DNA of 40,615 bases. Origin: Granulicella sp. (lineage in GTDB: Bacteria > Acidobacteriota > Terriglobia > Terriglobales > Acidobacteriaceae). The notes beneath the pieces were generated by a model. It did no database searches. It was not told where the DNA came from and worked only from the letters and a program-made list of their open reading frames with translations. Of this stretch, positions 9,768 through 19,611 are shown in pieces; position 1 is the first letter of the stretch; the number at the start of each line of letters is the position of its first letter. The stretch lies in assembly GCA_003142235.1 (NCBI GenBank), contig PLOU01000081.1, positions 1-40,615 of the forward strand. Direction: 5' to 3'. The translations under genes were made by a program, and so were the position numbers.

Positions 9768-11432
9768 TCAGAGTTGCGCCAATGCGTCCGAACTCAGCCG
9801 CTGGCGGGCCTCGGTCAGCGCGGCACGCACCCGCGCGCGCGCCGTGCCGCCGATTACATCGTGGCAATCCAGCGTGGCCTCCAGCAAAATCGCCGCATGG
9901 AAATCTTCGCCGAACGCCGGACTCAACCCCTGCAACTCCGCTAGCAAAAGCGCGTCCAGCTCGCGCCCGCTCTCCAACCCCAGCCGCACCGCATTGCCCA
10001 CAATCTCGTGCGCCTTGCGGAACGGAACGCCCTTGTTCGAGAGATAGGTCGCCGCAGCCATCGCGTTCAGATAGCCCATCGCCGCAGCCGTCTTCATCCG
10101 TTCAAAGTTGAACTTCAGCGAGCGCGTGAACGCAGGCAGAATCCCCAGAATCCCGCGGACTGTGTCCGCTGCGTCGAAGACCGGTTCCTGGCCCTCCTGC
10201 AAGTCCTTGTTGTACGCCAGCGGCAGCCCCTTCAGCAGCACGGCCAGCGTCGTCGCCGCACCAATCAGCCGCGCGCTCTTGCCGCGTAGCAGCTCCGTAA
10301 AGTCCGGATTTTTCTTCTGCGGCATCGCGCTCGATCCGGTCGAGAAGGCCTCCGGCAGATCGAGAAACCCAAACTCCGCCGTCGAGTAAATCGTCAGTTC
10401 CTCGGCAAACCGCGAGATGTGAACGCCCAGCGTGGCCAGGGCTTGCGTGAACTCAAGCAGAAAGTCGCGGTCGCTGGTCGCGTCCATGCTGTTGGGCGTA
10501 GGCCCGTCGAACCCCAGTTCCCGCGCCGCGATCGCGCGGTCCAGCGCAAGCGTCGCGCCCGCAACCGCTCCCGAACCCAGAGGACACAGATTCATCCGCC
10601 TGCGCGCATCCGCGAGCCGCGAAACATCGCGCTCGATCATTGCCACATACGCCAGCAGCCAGTGCGCCACCAGCACCGGCTCCGCCCGCTGCATGTGCGT
10701 GTACGAGGGCATCGCCGCCTCGCCCGCCTGTTCCGCGAGTTCGAGCAGCGCCAGCGCCCACCTGCGCAGGCCTTTCATGATGTTGTCGATCGCCTCGCGC
10801 ACAAATAGCCGCATGTCGGTGGCAATCTGCTCGTTGCGGCTGCGTCCCGTGTGCAGCTTCAACGCCAGCGGACCGATCACCCGGGTGAGCTGAAGCTCGA
10901 CGAAGTGGTGAATGTCCTCGGCGTGGACCATGGAGGCGGCGAGATCGGCCTCTGCCGTGGCAGAAAATTCCTCGTACGCAGCATCGCCGTCCAGGTTGAG
11001 ATTTGCCTGGATGGCAAAGTGGTTCTTCATCCGCAGCAGCAGGGGATCGTCCTTCGCCAGAACGATGCGCGTGTGCTTCACATGGTCTTCGCAGAACTCC
11101 GGCTGCCTGCTGAGCCAGCGGCGTATAGACCGCGGCGTCGTTCCCAACTCCGCCCCCAGCAGCCTGGGGTTGACGAATCCCGGCTCAACCGGCGCGAACT
11201 CGGGCACGATGTCCCCAACCTGGTCGAGGCCGTCGATCATTCGTTCCAGCTCGGCATCCGTCAGAATACCGACAGCCGCAATCATCCGCGCGTGCGCCTT
11301 CGACGCGGCCACTTCCTGTGGAAGCAGACGCACATCGAACGGAAACGACCGCTGCCACTGCTCGAATGCGGCGTCCAGAGGTTCGCGGAAGCGCCCCGAC
11401 CACATCTTTGCGGATTGTTCTGTGTTGGACAT
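9768..11432 (-). CDS. argH: Argininosuccinate lyase (with internal insertion)
   Basis: KLHTGRSRNEQIATD, SSAMPQKKNPD signature, PSYTHMQRAEPV; 554 aa. Confidence 0.95.
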   Translation of the reverse strand: MSNTEQSAKMWSGRFREPLDAAFEQWQRSFPFDVRLLPQEVAASKAHARMIAAVGILTDAELERMIDGLDQVGDIVPEFAPVEPGFVNPRLLGAELGTTPRSIRRWLSRQPEFCEDHVKHTRIVLAKDDPLLLRMKNHFAIQANLNLDGDAAYEEFSATAEADLAASMVHAEDIHHFVELQLTRVIGPLALKLHTGRSRNEQIATDMRLFVREAIDNIMKGLRRWALALLELAEQAGEAAMPSYTHMQRAEPVLVAHWLLAYVAMIERDVSRLADARRRMNLCPLGSGAVAGATLALDRAIAARELGFDGPTPNSMDATSDRDFLLEFTQALATLGVHISRFAEELTIYSTAEFGFLDLPEAFSTGSSAMPQKKNPDFTELLRGKSARLIGAATTLAVLLKGLPLAYNKDLQEGQEPVFDAADTVRGILGILPAFTRSLKFNFERMKTAAAMGYLNAMAAATYLSNKGVPFRKAHEIVGNAVRLGLESGRELDALLLAELQGLSPAFGEDFHAAILLEATLDCHDVIGGTARARVRAALTEARQRLSSDALAQL

Positions 11433-11511
11433 CGTGCGGGCTCTTGCCTCGGGATTCTCTAGTCGAACGGTACGAAGATACTATGCAATCCGTGGACCCA
11501 CAGCATGTGGG

Positions 11512-12912
<1,401 letters not shown>

Positions 12913-14004
12913 TCAGCCTCGCTTCCTCGCCTGCAAGCCGCGGTCGCGCGCATTGGATATCCGCTTCGCCCCGCCCAGCAGCATCAGCAGCAGCGCTTTC
13001 TGCGCGTGCATCCGGTTCTCCGCCTGGTCGAAGACGATCGACTGCGGCCCATCCAGCACGGCATCGGTCACCTCGGCGTTGCGGTGCGCCGGAAGGCAGT
13101 GCATGAAGACCGCGTCCTGCCGCGCGTGGGCCATCAGCGCCTCGTTCACCTGGTATGGCTTGAAGATGGGCGCGCGCTTGGTCGCCTCGTGCTCGAACCC
13201 CATGCTGGTGCATACGTCCGTGTACACCGCATCCGCGCCCGTCACCGCCTTCACCGGGTCCTGCATCAGCGTGATGCTGCCGCCGGTCTGCTCGCATATC
13301 TCGATGGCCTTGTGAATAATGTCCAGCTTCGGCGCATATCCCTTGGGACTGGCAACCGTGCAATGCACGCCCAACTGCGCCGCCGTCAGCATCAGCGAGT
13401 GGCACACATTGTTGCCATCGCCCACATAGGTGAAGCGCAGGCCCTCCGCCGAGCCGAAGCGCTCCTCCAGCGTGAAGAAGTCCGCGATCGCCTGGCACGG
13501 GTGCTCATAGTCGCTGAGCGCGTTGATGACTGGAATGCGCGAGCACGCAGCCATCTCCGTGATGGTCTCGTGCGAGTAGGTGCGCAGCACGATCACGCTC
13601 ATCCATCGCTCGATATTGTGCGCCATGTCGGCCAGCGACTCGCGCTCGCCCAGCGGCGACTGCGTCTGGTCGACGAAGACCGCGTTGCCGCCCAGCGTGT
13701 TGATCGCCGCCTCGAAGGTCAGCCGTGTGCGCAGCGAGGCCTTCTCAAAAAACAAAACCATCTGCCGCCCATCCAGCGAGTGGCGAAAGTCCTCGGGGCT
13801 GCTCTTGACCGAGTGCGAGAGGTCCATGATCGCCGCCATCTCGTCCACCGACAGATCGGCGATGGAGCACAGGTCGCGCCCAGATAGACGCTTGGAGGCC
13901 TCGGCAAACGCGCTGTCGGACTGGATGCCGAGCTGCTTGGCGGAATGCGCCGGCTCTGCGGCGGCGTCCGGCTTCGGGTTCATCATATCGGCTTTGCTAC
14001 CCAT
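12913..14004 (-). CDS. argF: Ornithine carbamoyltransferase
   Basis: FEKASLRTRLTFE, FMHCLPAHRNAEV, DVCTSMG; start 14004 preceded by AGGAGA. Confidence 0.92.
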   Translation of the reverse strand: MGSKADMMNPKPDAAAEPAHSAKQLGIQSDSAFAEASKRLSGRDLCSIADLSVDEMAAIMDLSHSVKSSPEDFRHSLDGRQMVLFFEKASLRTRLTFEAAINTLGGNAVFVDQTQSPLGERESLADMAHNIERWMSVIVLRTYSHETITEMAACSRIPVINALSDYEHPCQAIADFFTLEERFGSAEGLRFTYVGDGNNVCHSLMLTAAQLGVHCTVASPKGYAPKLDIIHKAIEICEQTGGSITLMQDPVKAVTGADAVYTDVCTSMGFEHEATKRAPIFKPYQVNEALMAHARQDAVFMHCLPAHRNAEVTDAVLDGPQSIVFDQAENRMHAQKALLLMLLGGAKRISNARDRGLQARKRG

Positions 14005-15286
14005 GGGTTTCTTCTCCTGCCGGCGCTCGGCCGGCCATTGCTGCACTGTTCAAAGGTTGTGTGGTGAGGATTCCATCGAGCGCCGCGATGGCCCGGTCTA
14101 CATGCGCGCGCTCAAGGATGTACGGCGGCAAAAATCGAAGCACGGTCTCGCTGGTACGATTCACAATAATGTGTTGCTTCATCATCTCCGAGGCCGCATT
14201 CTTCGCCAGCTCCTCCGAGTCCAGCTCGATGCCCAGCATCAGCCCCATGCCGCGCACCGCGACGATGCAATCGTGCCGCGATTGAAGCCACTCAAGCTGT
14301 TGCTTGAAGTATCCGCCCACATCGCGGACGTGCGCCAGCAGGTCCGTCTGCTTCATGGTGTCGATCACCGCAATGGCGACCGCGCACACCAGCGGCCCGC
14401 CGCCGAAGGTGCTCCCGTGCATCCCCGGGGTGAAGGCGCGCGCGGCCTCTTCCGTGCATAGCATCGCGCCCATCGGCAGGCCATTCGCCATCGGCTTGGC
14501 CAGCGTCGTGATGTCCGGCAGAATCCCGTAGTGCTGATAGGCGAACCACTCGCCCGTGCGCCCCAGTCCAGACTGTATCTCGTCGGCCAGCAATAGCGCT
14601 CCGGTGGAATCGCACAGCTCGCGCGCCGCCGCAATGAATTCCTTGCTCACCGGACGAACGCCGCCCTCGCCCTGCACCGCCTCGATGCAGATTGCGCAGA
14701 CCTCATCGCTGAACTTCGCGCGCAGGTCCGCCACATCGTCGAAGCGCACGAACTCCACGCCCCCCATCACCGGCTCAAACGGCTCGCGGTACTTCTGCTT
14801 GTGCGTCGTCGCCACCGCGCCCATCGTCCGTCCGTGGAAGCTCTGTTCCACCGCCAGGAAGCGCGTCCCAACTTTCTTGCCCTCTGCGCGCAGCAGCGCC
14901 GCGTGCGCCCGCGCCAGCTTCAGCGCAGCCTCCCACGCCTCCGTGCCGGAGTTGCAGAAGAATACGCGGTCCAGCCCGCTGATCTCGGTCAGCCGCAGCG
15001 CCAGCTCCGCCGTGTGCTCGTGATAGAAGAGATTCGAGGTGTGCAGCAGCCGCTTGCTCTGCGCCGCAATCGCCGCTTCCACCGCGGGATGCGCGTAGCC
15101 CAGCGCAGACACGCCGATGCCGCTCAACAGATCCAGGTACTCGTCGCCCTGCTCGTCGCGCAGAGTCACGCCACTGCCGCCCACAAACAACACCGGGGTG
15201 CGCTGATATGTATTCAACAGCAGCTTCTTCTCCGCCGCCTGGATTGATGCCAGCTTCATCGAACCATCCTTCATTGCATCCCTCAT
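13997..15286 (-). CDS. argD: Acetylornithine aminotransferase
   Basis: Class-III aminotransferase: [46 protein letters not shown] overlap with argB at 15283-15286. Confidence 0.95.
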   Translation of the reverse strand: MRDAMKDGSMKLASIQAAEKKLLLNTYQRTPVLFVGGSGVTLRDEQGDEYLDLLSGIGVSALGYAHPAVEAAIAAQSKRLLHTSNLFYHEHTAELALRLTEISGLDRVFFCNSGTEAWEAALKLARAHAALLRAEGKKVGTRFLAVEQSFHGRTMGAVATTHKQKYREPFEPVMGGVEFVRFDDVADLRAKFSDEVCAICIEAVQGEGGVRPVSKEFIAAARELCDSTGALLLADEIQSGLGRTGEWFAYQHYGILPDITTLAKPMANGLPMGAMLCTEEAARAFTPGMHGSTFGGGPLVCAVAIAVIDTMKQTDLLAHVRDVGGYFKQQLEWLQSRHDCIVAVRGMGLMLGIELDSEELAKNAASEMMKQHIIVNRTSETVLRFLPPYILERAHVDRAIAALDGILTTQPLNSAAMAGRAPAGEETHG

Positions 15287-16065
15287 GCGACCGTGACCTC
15301 CGTTCCGTCGTTGACCTTGGTCGAGCACAGGTCCGGTAGTAGATGCGCCGACTCCGCAGGCAGAATGCGCACGCGCTTCACGCCATGGGTCAGCGCGTCG
15401 CGGCACGCATTCAGCTTGGGCAGCATTCCGCCGGTGACAACCCCCTGGCGCTCCAACTCCGGCACGTCCTTCAGCGAGAGCCAGCGCATCACCTCGCCAT
15501 CAGCTCCCTTCACGCCGGGAACGTCGGTGAGAAACACCAGCGCGTCGGCCTTGGTGCAGATTGCGCAGGCCGCGGCCATCTCGTCGGCGTTGATGTTGTA
15601 GTACTCGCCGTCAAACCCCAGCGCGATCGACGAGATCACAGGCACCGCGTCCATCTTCCAGATCGCTTCGAGCCACAGCGGATCGGTCGCTGCAATCTCT
15701 CCCACAAATCCCAGGTCGGGCACGGTCTTCTTCTTGCGCGCGCGAAAGACGTTGCCGTCGCCGCCCGCCAATCCCATCGCCGATTGCCCATGCGTGCGCA
15801 GCGCGGCCACCAGCGACTTGTTCACGCGCCCGGCCAACACCATCAGCGCGGCATCGCGCGTCTCCGCATCGGTGACACGCAGGCCGCTGACGAACTCGCT
15901 CTTCTTGCCCATCTGCTCCAACACGCGCGTCAGTTGCTTGCCGCCGCCGTGGACCAATGCCACCTGGTTGCCGTCGCGCACCAGCTCGAAGATCGCCTTG
16001 CCGCACGCGTGCAGCAAAGCCTTGTCCTCGATGGAGGCACCGCCCAGCTTGACCACATATTTCAC
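15283..16065 (-). CDS. argB: Acetylglutamate kinase
   Basis: VKYVVKLGGASIED, LVHGGGKQL, GMLPKLNACRDAL; GTG start overlapping the argC stop (GTGA, 16062-16065). Confidence 0.95.
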   Translation of the reverse strand: MKYVVKLGGASIEDKALLHACGKAIFELVRDGNQVALVHGGGKQLTRVLEQMGKKSEFVSGLRVTDAETRDAALMVLAGRVNKSLVAALRTHGQSAMGLAGGDGNVFRARKKKTVPDLGFVGEIAATDPLWLEAIWKMDAVPVISSIALGFDGEYYNINADEMAAACAICTKADALVFLTDVPGVKGADGEVMRWLSLKDVPELERQGVVTGGMLPKLNACRDALTHGVKRVRILPAESAHLLPDLCSTKVNDGTEVTVA

Positions 16066-17174
16066 AGCAGGCCCTCCGCTTCGTCCCAGCCGCACATCAC
16101 ATTCATGTTCTGCACCGCCTGGCCCGCCGCGCCCTTCAGCAGATTGTCCAGGCAGGAGACAACCACCAGGCGCCGGCCGTCCTTGTTCAACTCAAATCCC
16201 AGGTCGATGTAATTCGTGCGCACCACATGCTGGATCTGCGGCAGCTCCGGCGTGGCATGGACGCGGACCATCGGACTCGCCGCGTAGAACGCGCGCAGGC
16301 ACGCCTCAATCTGCTCCGGCTCCATGCGTTCCGCAAGCCGCACATAGATCGTCGAAAGAATGCCGCGCGGAATCGGCAGCAGGTGCGGCGTGAACTGAAG
16401 CTGCTCCGCCGTCAATCCAAGCTGCTCCAGCATCTCGCCCACATGGCGATGCCCGAAGACCGCGTACGCCGAAAGATTGTCCGCCGCGTACATGAAGTGC
16501 GTCTTCGCCGTGGCAGCCTTGCCCGCGCCGCTCACGCCGCTCTTCGCATCGCACACGATCCCGTGGTCCAAATCCACCAGCCCCGCGCGCAGCAGCGGAG
16601 CCAGCGCCAGAATAATCGACGTGGCATAACATCCGGGATTCGCCACCAGCCGCGCCGCGGCGATCGCCTCGCGATGCAGTTCCGGCGCGCCAAAGACAGC
16701 CTCCGCCTGCAACTTCTCCGCCAGCGCCGCATCCGCATCGTGCAGCTTGTAGACAGCGCGGTTCGCCGGGTCGTCGAGCCGCCACGCGCCGCTCAGGTCG
16801 ATCACGCGCACCCCATGCTCCAGCCACTCCGGGGCCCACTGGCGCGAGGTCTCGTGCGGCAGCGCCAGGAACACAATCTCCGTGCCCGCATCGCGAATCA
16901 ACTCCCAGCTAAACGCGCGGACCTCCGGCTGCAGCTTGCCCTCGCCCAGCGCCAACTGCGGGTGCAACTGCTCCAGCGGAACGCTGTTTCCCGCAGCGTT
17001 GTCGGCCACGCGCCCCAGAAAGAGCGGCTTGGCCCCGGCCAGCCGCGGGTGCGCCAGCAACAACCGTGCCAGCTCTCCGCCCGCATATCCGCCAACTCCG
17101 GCCACAGCCGTGCGCACCGTCGCGTTGCCGTGCACTTTCGTCGCCGCTTCGAGTTCAGTTTCTAGTCCCCGCAT
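16062..17174 (-). CDS. argC: N-acetyl-gamma-glutamyl-phosphate reductase
   Basis: VAGVGGYAGGELARLL, VANPGCYATSIILAL active-site Cys, HRHVGEM. Confidence 0.96.
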   Translation of the reverse strand: MRGLETELEAATKVHGNATVRTAVAGVGGYAGGELARLLLAHPRLAGAKPLFLGRVADNAAGNSVPLEQLHPQLALGEGKLQPEVRAFSWELIRDAGTEIVFLALPHETSRQWAPEWLEHGVRVIDLSGAWRLDDPANRAVYKLHDADAALAEKLQAEAVFGAPELHREAIAAARLVANPGCYATSIILALAPLLRAGLVDLDHGIVCDAKSGVSGAGKAATAKTHFMYAADNLSAYAVFGHRHVGEMLEQLGLTAEQLQFTPHLLPIPRGILSTIYVRLAERMEPEQIEACLRAFYAASPMVRVHATPELPQIQHVVRTNYIDLGFELNKDGRRLVVVSCLDNLLKGAAGQAVQNMNVMCGWDEAEGLL

Positions 17175-17191
17175 ATCAACCAATCAATTCC

Positions 17192-17275
17192 TGAAGTCGT
17201 CATCCTGTTCGAGCCGTCATTCCAGTTATTGAGCCGTCATTCCGGCGTAGCCAGAATCTCCGTATTTGTCTTTCG
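17192..17275. repeat. GTCATTCTG-type intergenic repeat, copy 1
   Basis: Three successive GAxxCGTCATyC starts, then ATTCCGGCGTAGCCAGAATCTCCGTATTT. Confidence 0.7.
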
Positions 17276-17297
17276 CTCCCGCAATACTCCGTTCAAT

Positions 17298-17741
17298 TCA
17301 GCCAATATATCCTTCGATGCGTACCTTCAACGTGCGCGCCTGCCGCTCGTCCGGGCAAACAATCAAGACCGTGTCGTCGCCGGCGATGGTGCCCACCACC
17401 TCCGGCCAGTCCTCGTAGTCGATGCCTGCCGCCACCGGCTGCGCGGCGCTGGTGGTGGTAATCAGCACCAACTGGTTCATGGCCTGGCGGACCTCGATGC
17501 CAAAGCTGCCCAGCACTTCGCGAATTCCCGGCAAGCTGTCCTCATCCTCGTCCGCCCCATTGCCCGGCAACGCATAACCCGCCGGCCCCTTGGACAGCCG
17601 CAGCTCGTGAATATCGCGCGAGAGCGTCGCCTGCGTCACATGGAACCCGCGCCGCGCAAGCCTGCGGCGCAGCTCGTCCTGGCTCGGCACCGGAGCCTGG
17701 TTGAGTAAATCGCGGATTGCGGTATGGCGCTGCTGCTTCAT
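17298..17741 (-). CDS. argR: Arginine repressor
   Basis: ArgR organisation: N-terminal HTH (FHVTQATLSRDIHELRLSKG), C-terminal GTIAGDDTVLIVCPDERQA. Confidence 0.95.
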   Translation of the reverse strand: MKQQRHTAIRDLLNQAPVPSQDELRRRLARRGFHVTQATLSRDIHELRLSKGPAGYALPGNGADEDEDSLPGIREVLGSFGIEVRQAMNQLVLITTTSAAQPVAAGIDYEDWPEVVGTIAGDDTVLIVCPDERQARTLKVRIEGYIG

Positions 17742-17883
17742 ATTGGCCCGTCTGTCTGTACTCTCGAATGCCGTTGCAGCTCAAAGCGGAGCAGTTCAAA
17801 GAAAGGCTTGCGGCTTGAATTGCCTCTGTTCCTTAAACCAACCTACGGAGGCCGTCTTCCGTTGTCGGCTCCGCAACTGACGA

Positions 17884-17901
17884 AATGCATAAACATGCAC
17901 T
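17884..17901. promoter_or_regulatory. ARG box 1 (ArgR operator)
   Basis: AATGCATAAACATGCACT, perfect TGCAT-N4-ATGCA dyad (core 17886-17899), fits TGnAT-N4-ATnCA ARG-box architecture. Confidence 0.8.
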
Positions 17902-17904
17902 TTA

Positions 17905-17922
17905 TATGTATAAATATACACG
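17905..17922. promoter_or_regulatory. ARG box 2 (ArgR operator)
   Basis: TATGTATAAATATACACG, perfect TGTAT-N4-ATACA dyad (core 17907-17920), 3 bp from box 1 (21-bp centre-to-centre). Confidence 0.8.
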
Positions 17923-17935
17923 GGCCTTATGTCAA
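17907..17935 (-). promoter_or_regulatory. Predicted sigma70-like promoter of the argR-argCBDFGH operon
   Basis: Minus strand TTGACA (17935-17930), 17-nt spacer, TATACA (17912-17907); -10 lies inside ARG box 2. Confidence 0.75.
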
Positions 17936-17944
17936 GGCCCGTGT
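17918..17944 (-). terminator. Hairpin downstream of uxaC (candidate terminator)
   Basis: Perfect 11-bp inverted repeat ACACGGGCCTT-N5-AAGGCCCGTGT, followed on minus strand by AT-rich ATATTTATACATAT. Confidence 0.6.
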
Positions 17945-17989
17945 CTTACTCTCTGCTCGTCTGTGTCGGAAGCGAGTCCGCCTCAAACC

Positions 17990-19444
17990 TCAGAACTTGT
18001 AGGCCTTGCGTACCAGGTTCACGGTCAGGTCCTTCACCAACTCGAACGCCTCGGCCTCGTCCAGGCGGTGTTCGGCGACCAGCCGCGCCAGGAACGCGCA
18101 GTCGACGCGGCGCGCGACGTCGTGCCGCGCCGGAATCGACAGAAACGCGCGCGTGTCGTCGTTGAAGCCGACCGTGTTGTAGAAGCCCGCGGTCTCGGTT
18201 GCACTCTCGCGGAAGCGCATCATCCCCTCCGGCGAGTCGAGGAACCACCACGGCGGGCCCAGCTTGACCGACGGGTAGTGGCCGGCCAGCGGCGCCAGCT
18301 CGCGCGAGTAGGTTGTCTCGTCGAGGGTGAAGAGGATCAATGTCAGGTTTGGCTCGTTGCCGTACTTCGTCAGCAGAGGACGCAGCGCGCGCACATACTC
18401 GGTGGGCGAGGGGATGTCGGCGCCCTTGTCGCGCCCGAACTTCTTGTACACCGCCGCGTTGTAGTTGCGGATGGCGCCGGCGTGAAGCTGCATCGTCAGC
18501 CCGTCCTCAACGCTCATGCCGGCCATCTCGGTCAGCATCTGTGCCTGGAACAGTTCCTCATCGCCCGGCTGCAGGCGTCCGCTGAAGATGCGTTGATACA
18601 GCCGCTCGGCCTCCGCCAGCGGCAGGTCCGCGGTCTGTGCGGTCAGGTGTCCGTGGTCGGTGGCCGTCGCTCCGTTCTTCTTGAAATAAGCCCGTCGCGA
18701 ACGAAGCGCCGCAAGATAGCCCTTCCAGTTCGACACGTCCTCGCCGGAGACCTCGCCCAGCTTCTTCAGCTTGTCCTGAAAGCCCAGAAACTCCGCATCC
18801 ACCACGGCGTCGGGGCGGAACGTAGGCAGCACACGGCCCTTCCAACCCGAGGCCTTGATCGCCTGGTGGAACTCCAGCGAATCGACCGCGCCGTCCGTGG
18901 TCGCCAGCACTTCGATATTGAATCGCTCAAACAGAGCGCGCGGCAGAAACTCCGGCGTCTGCAGCTTCTTCTCAATCGCTTCATAGAACTCGTCTGCGTT
19001 GGCCGCCGACAGCCGCTCCCTCAGGCCAAAGACATTCTCCAGCGCGAAGTCCATCCACAGCCGCGTCGGCGTGCCGCGGTACAGATAGTAGTGCCTGGCG
19101 AAGATGCGCCACACCTCGCGCGGGTCGGCGCTCTGCTTGCCGTCCTCCTGCGGGATTCCCAGCGATTCCAGCGGGATTCCCTGCGAGTAGAGCATACGGA
19201 AGATGTAGTGGTCGGGCTGGATGAACAGCGCCGCCGGATTGGGAAATGGCTTGTTCTCGGCGAACCAGCGCGGATCGGTGTGGCCGTGCGGAGAAATAAT
19301 CGGCAGGTTGCGGACCGTCTCATACAACTTCACGGCAACGGCGCGGGCGGTGGCTTCGGCAGGAAATAGCCGCTTTGCATCCAGCATGGGGTCCTTCACT
19401 CCTCTAACTTTGGCGCTGTACATGGTCTGACGAGTCCTGAACAT
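17990..19444 (-). CDS. uxaC: Glucuronate (uronate) isomerase
   Basis: 484 aa; SPHGHTDPRWFAENKPFPNPAALFIQPDHYIFRMLYSQG, DDTRAFLSIPARHDVARR typical of UxaC. Confidence 0.95.
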   Translation of the reverse strand: MFRTRQTMYSAKVRGVKDPMLDAKRLFPAEATARAVAVKLYETVRNLPIISPHGHTDPRWFAENKPFPNPAALFIQPDHYIFRMLYSQGIPLESLGIPQEDGKQSADPREVWRIFARHYYLYRGTPTRLWMDFALENVFGLRERLSAANADEFYEAIEKKLQTPEFLPRALFERFNIEVLATTDGAVDSLEFHQAIKASGWKGRVLPTFRPDAVVDAEFLGFQDKLKKLGEVSGEDVSNWKGYLAALRSRRAYFKKNGATATDHGHLTAQTADLPLAEAERLYQRIFSGRLQPGDEELFQAQMLTEMAGMSVEDGLTMQLHAGAIRNYNAAVYKKFGRDKGADIPSPTEYVRALRPLLTKYGNEPNLTLILFTLDETTYSRELAPLAGHYPSVKLGPPWWFLDSPEGMMRFRESATETAGFYNTVGFNDDTRAFLSIPARHDVARRVDCAFLARLVAEHRLDEAEAFELVKDLTVNLVRKAYKF

Positions 19445-19611
19445 GGCGTTGTTCGCGGTCTTCGACCGGGCGAAGGCCCGTTCCCATGCTCTGGAGTACG
19501 CACATATGAATCAGGTTACTGTCAGAAATAGTATAGCCCCGCTTGCCAACAGGCCCTCCGTCAGGCGACCAAACCGCTGACCTGGAGCACTTCGTGATCA
19601 GCGCATCGCCG

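Noticed and set aside
17775-17805. Imperfect 15-bp direct repeat CTTTGAACTGCTCCG/CTTTGAGCTGCAACG in the argR leader
   Set aside because: Too few matching positions and no known operator resemblance.
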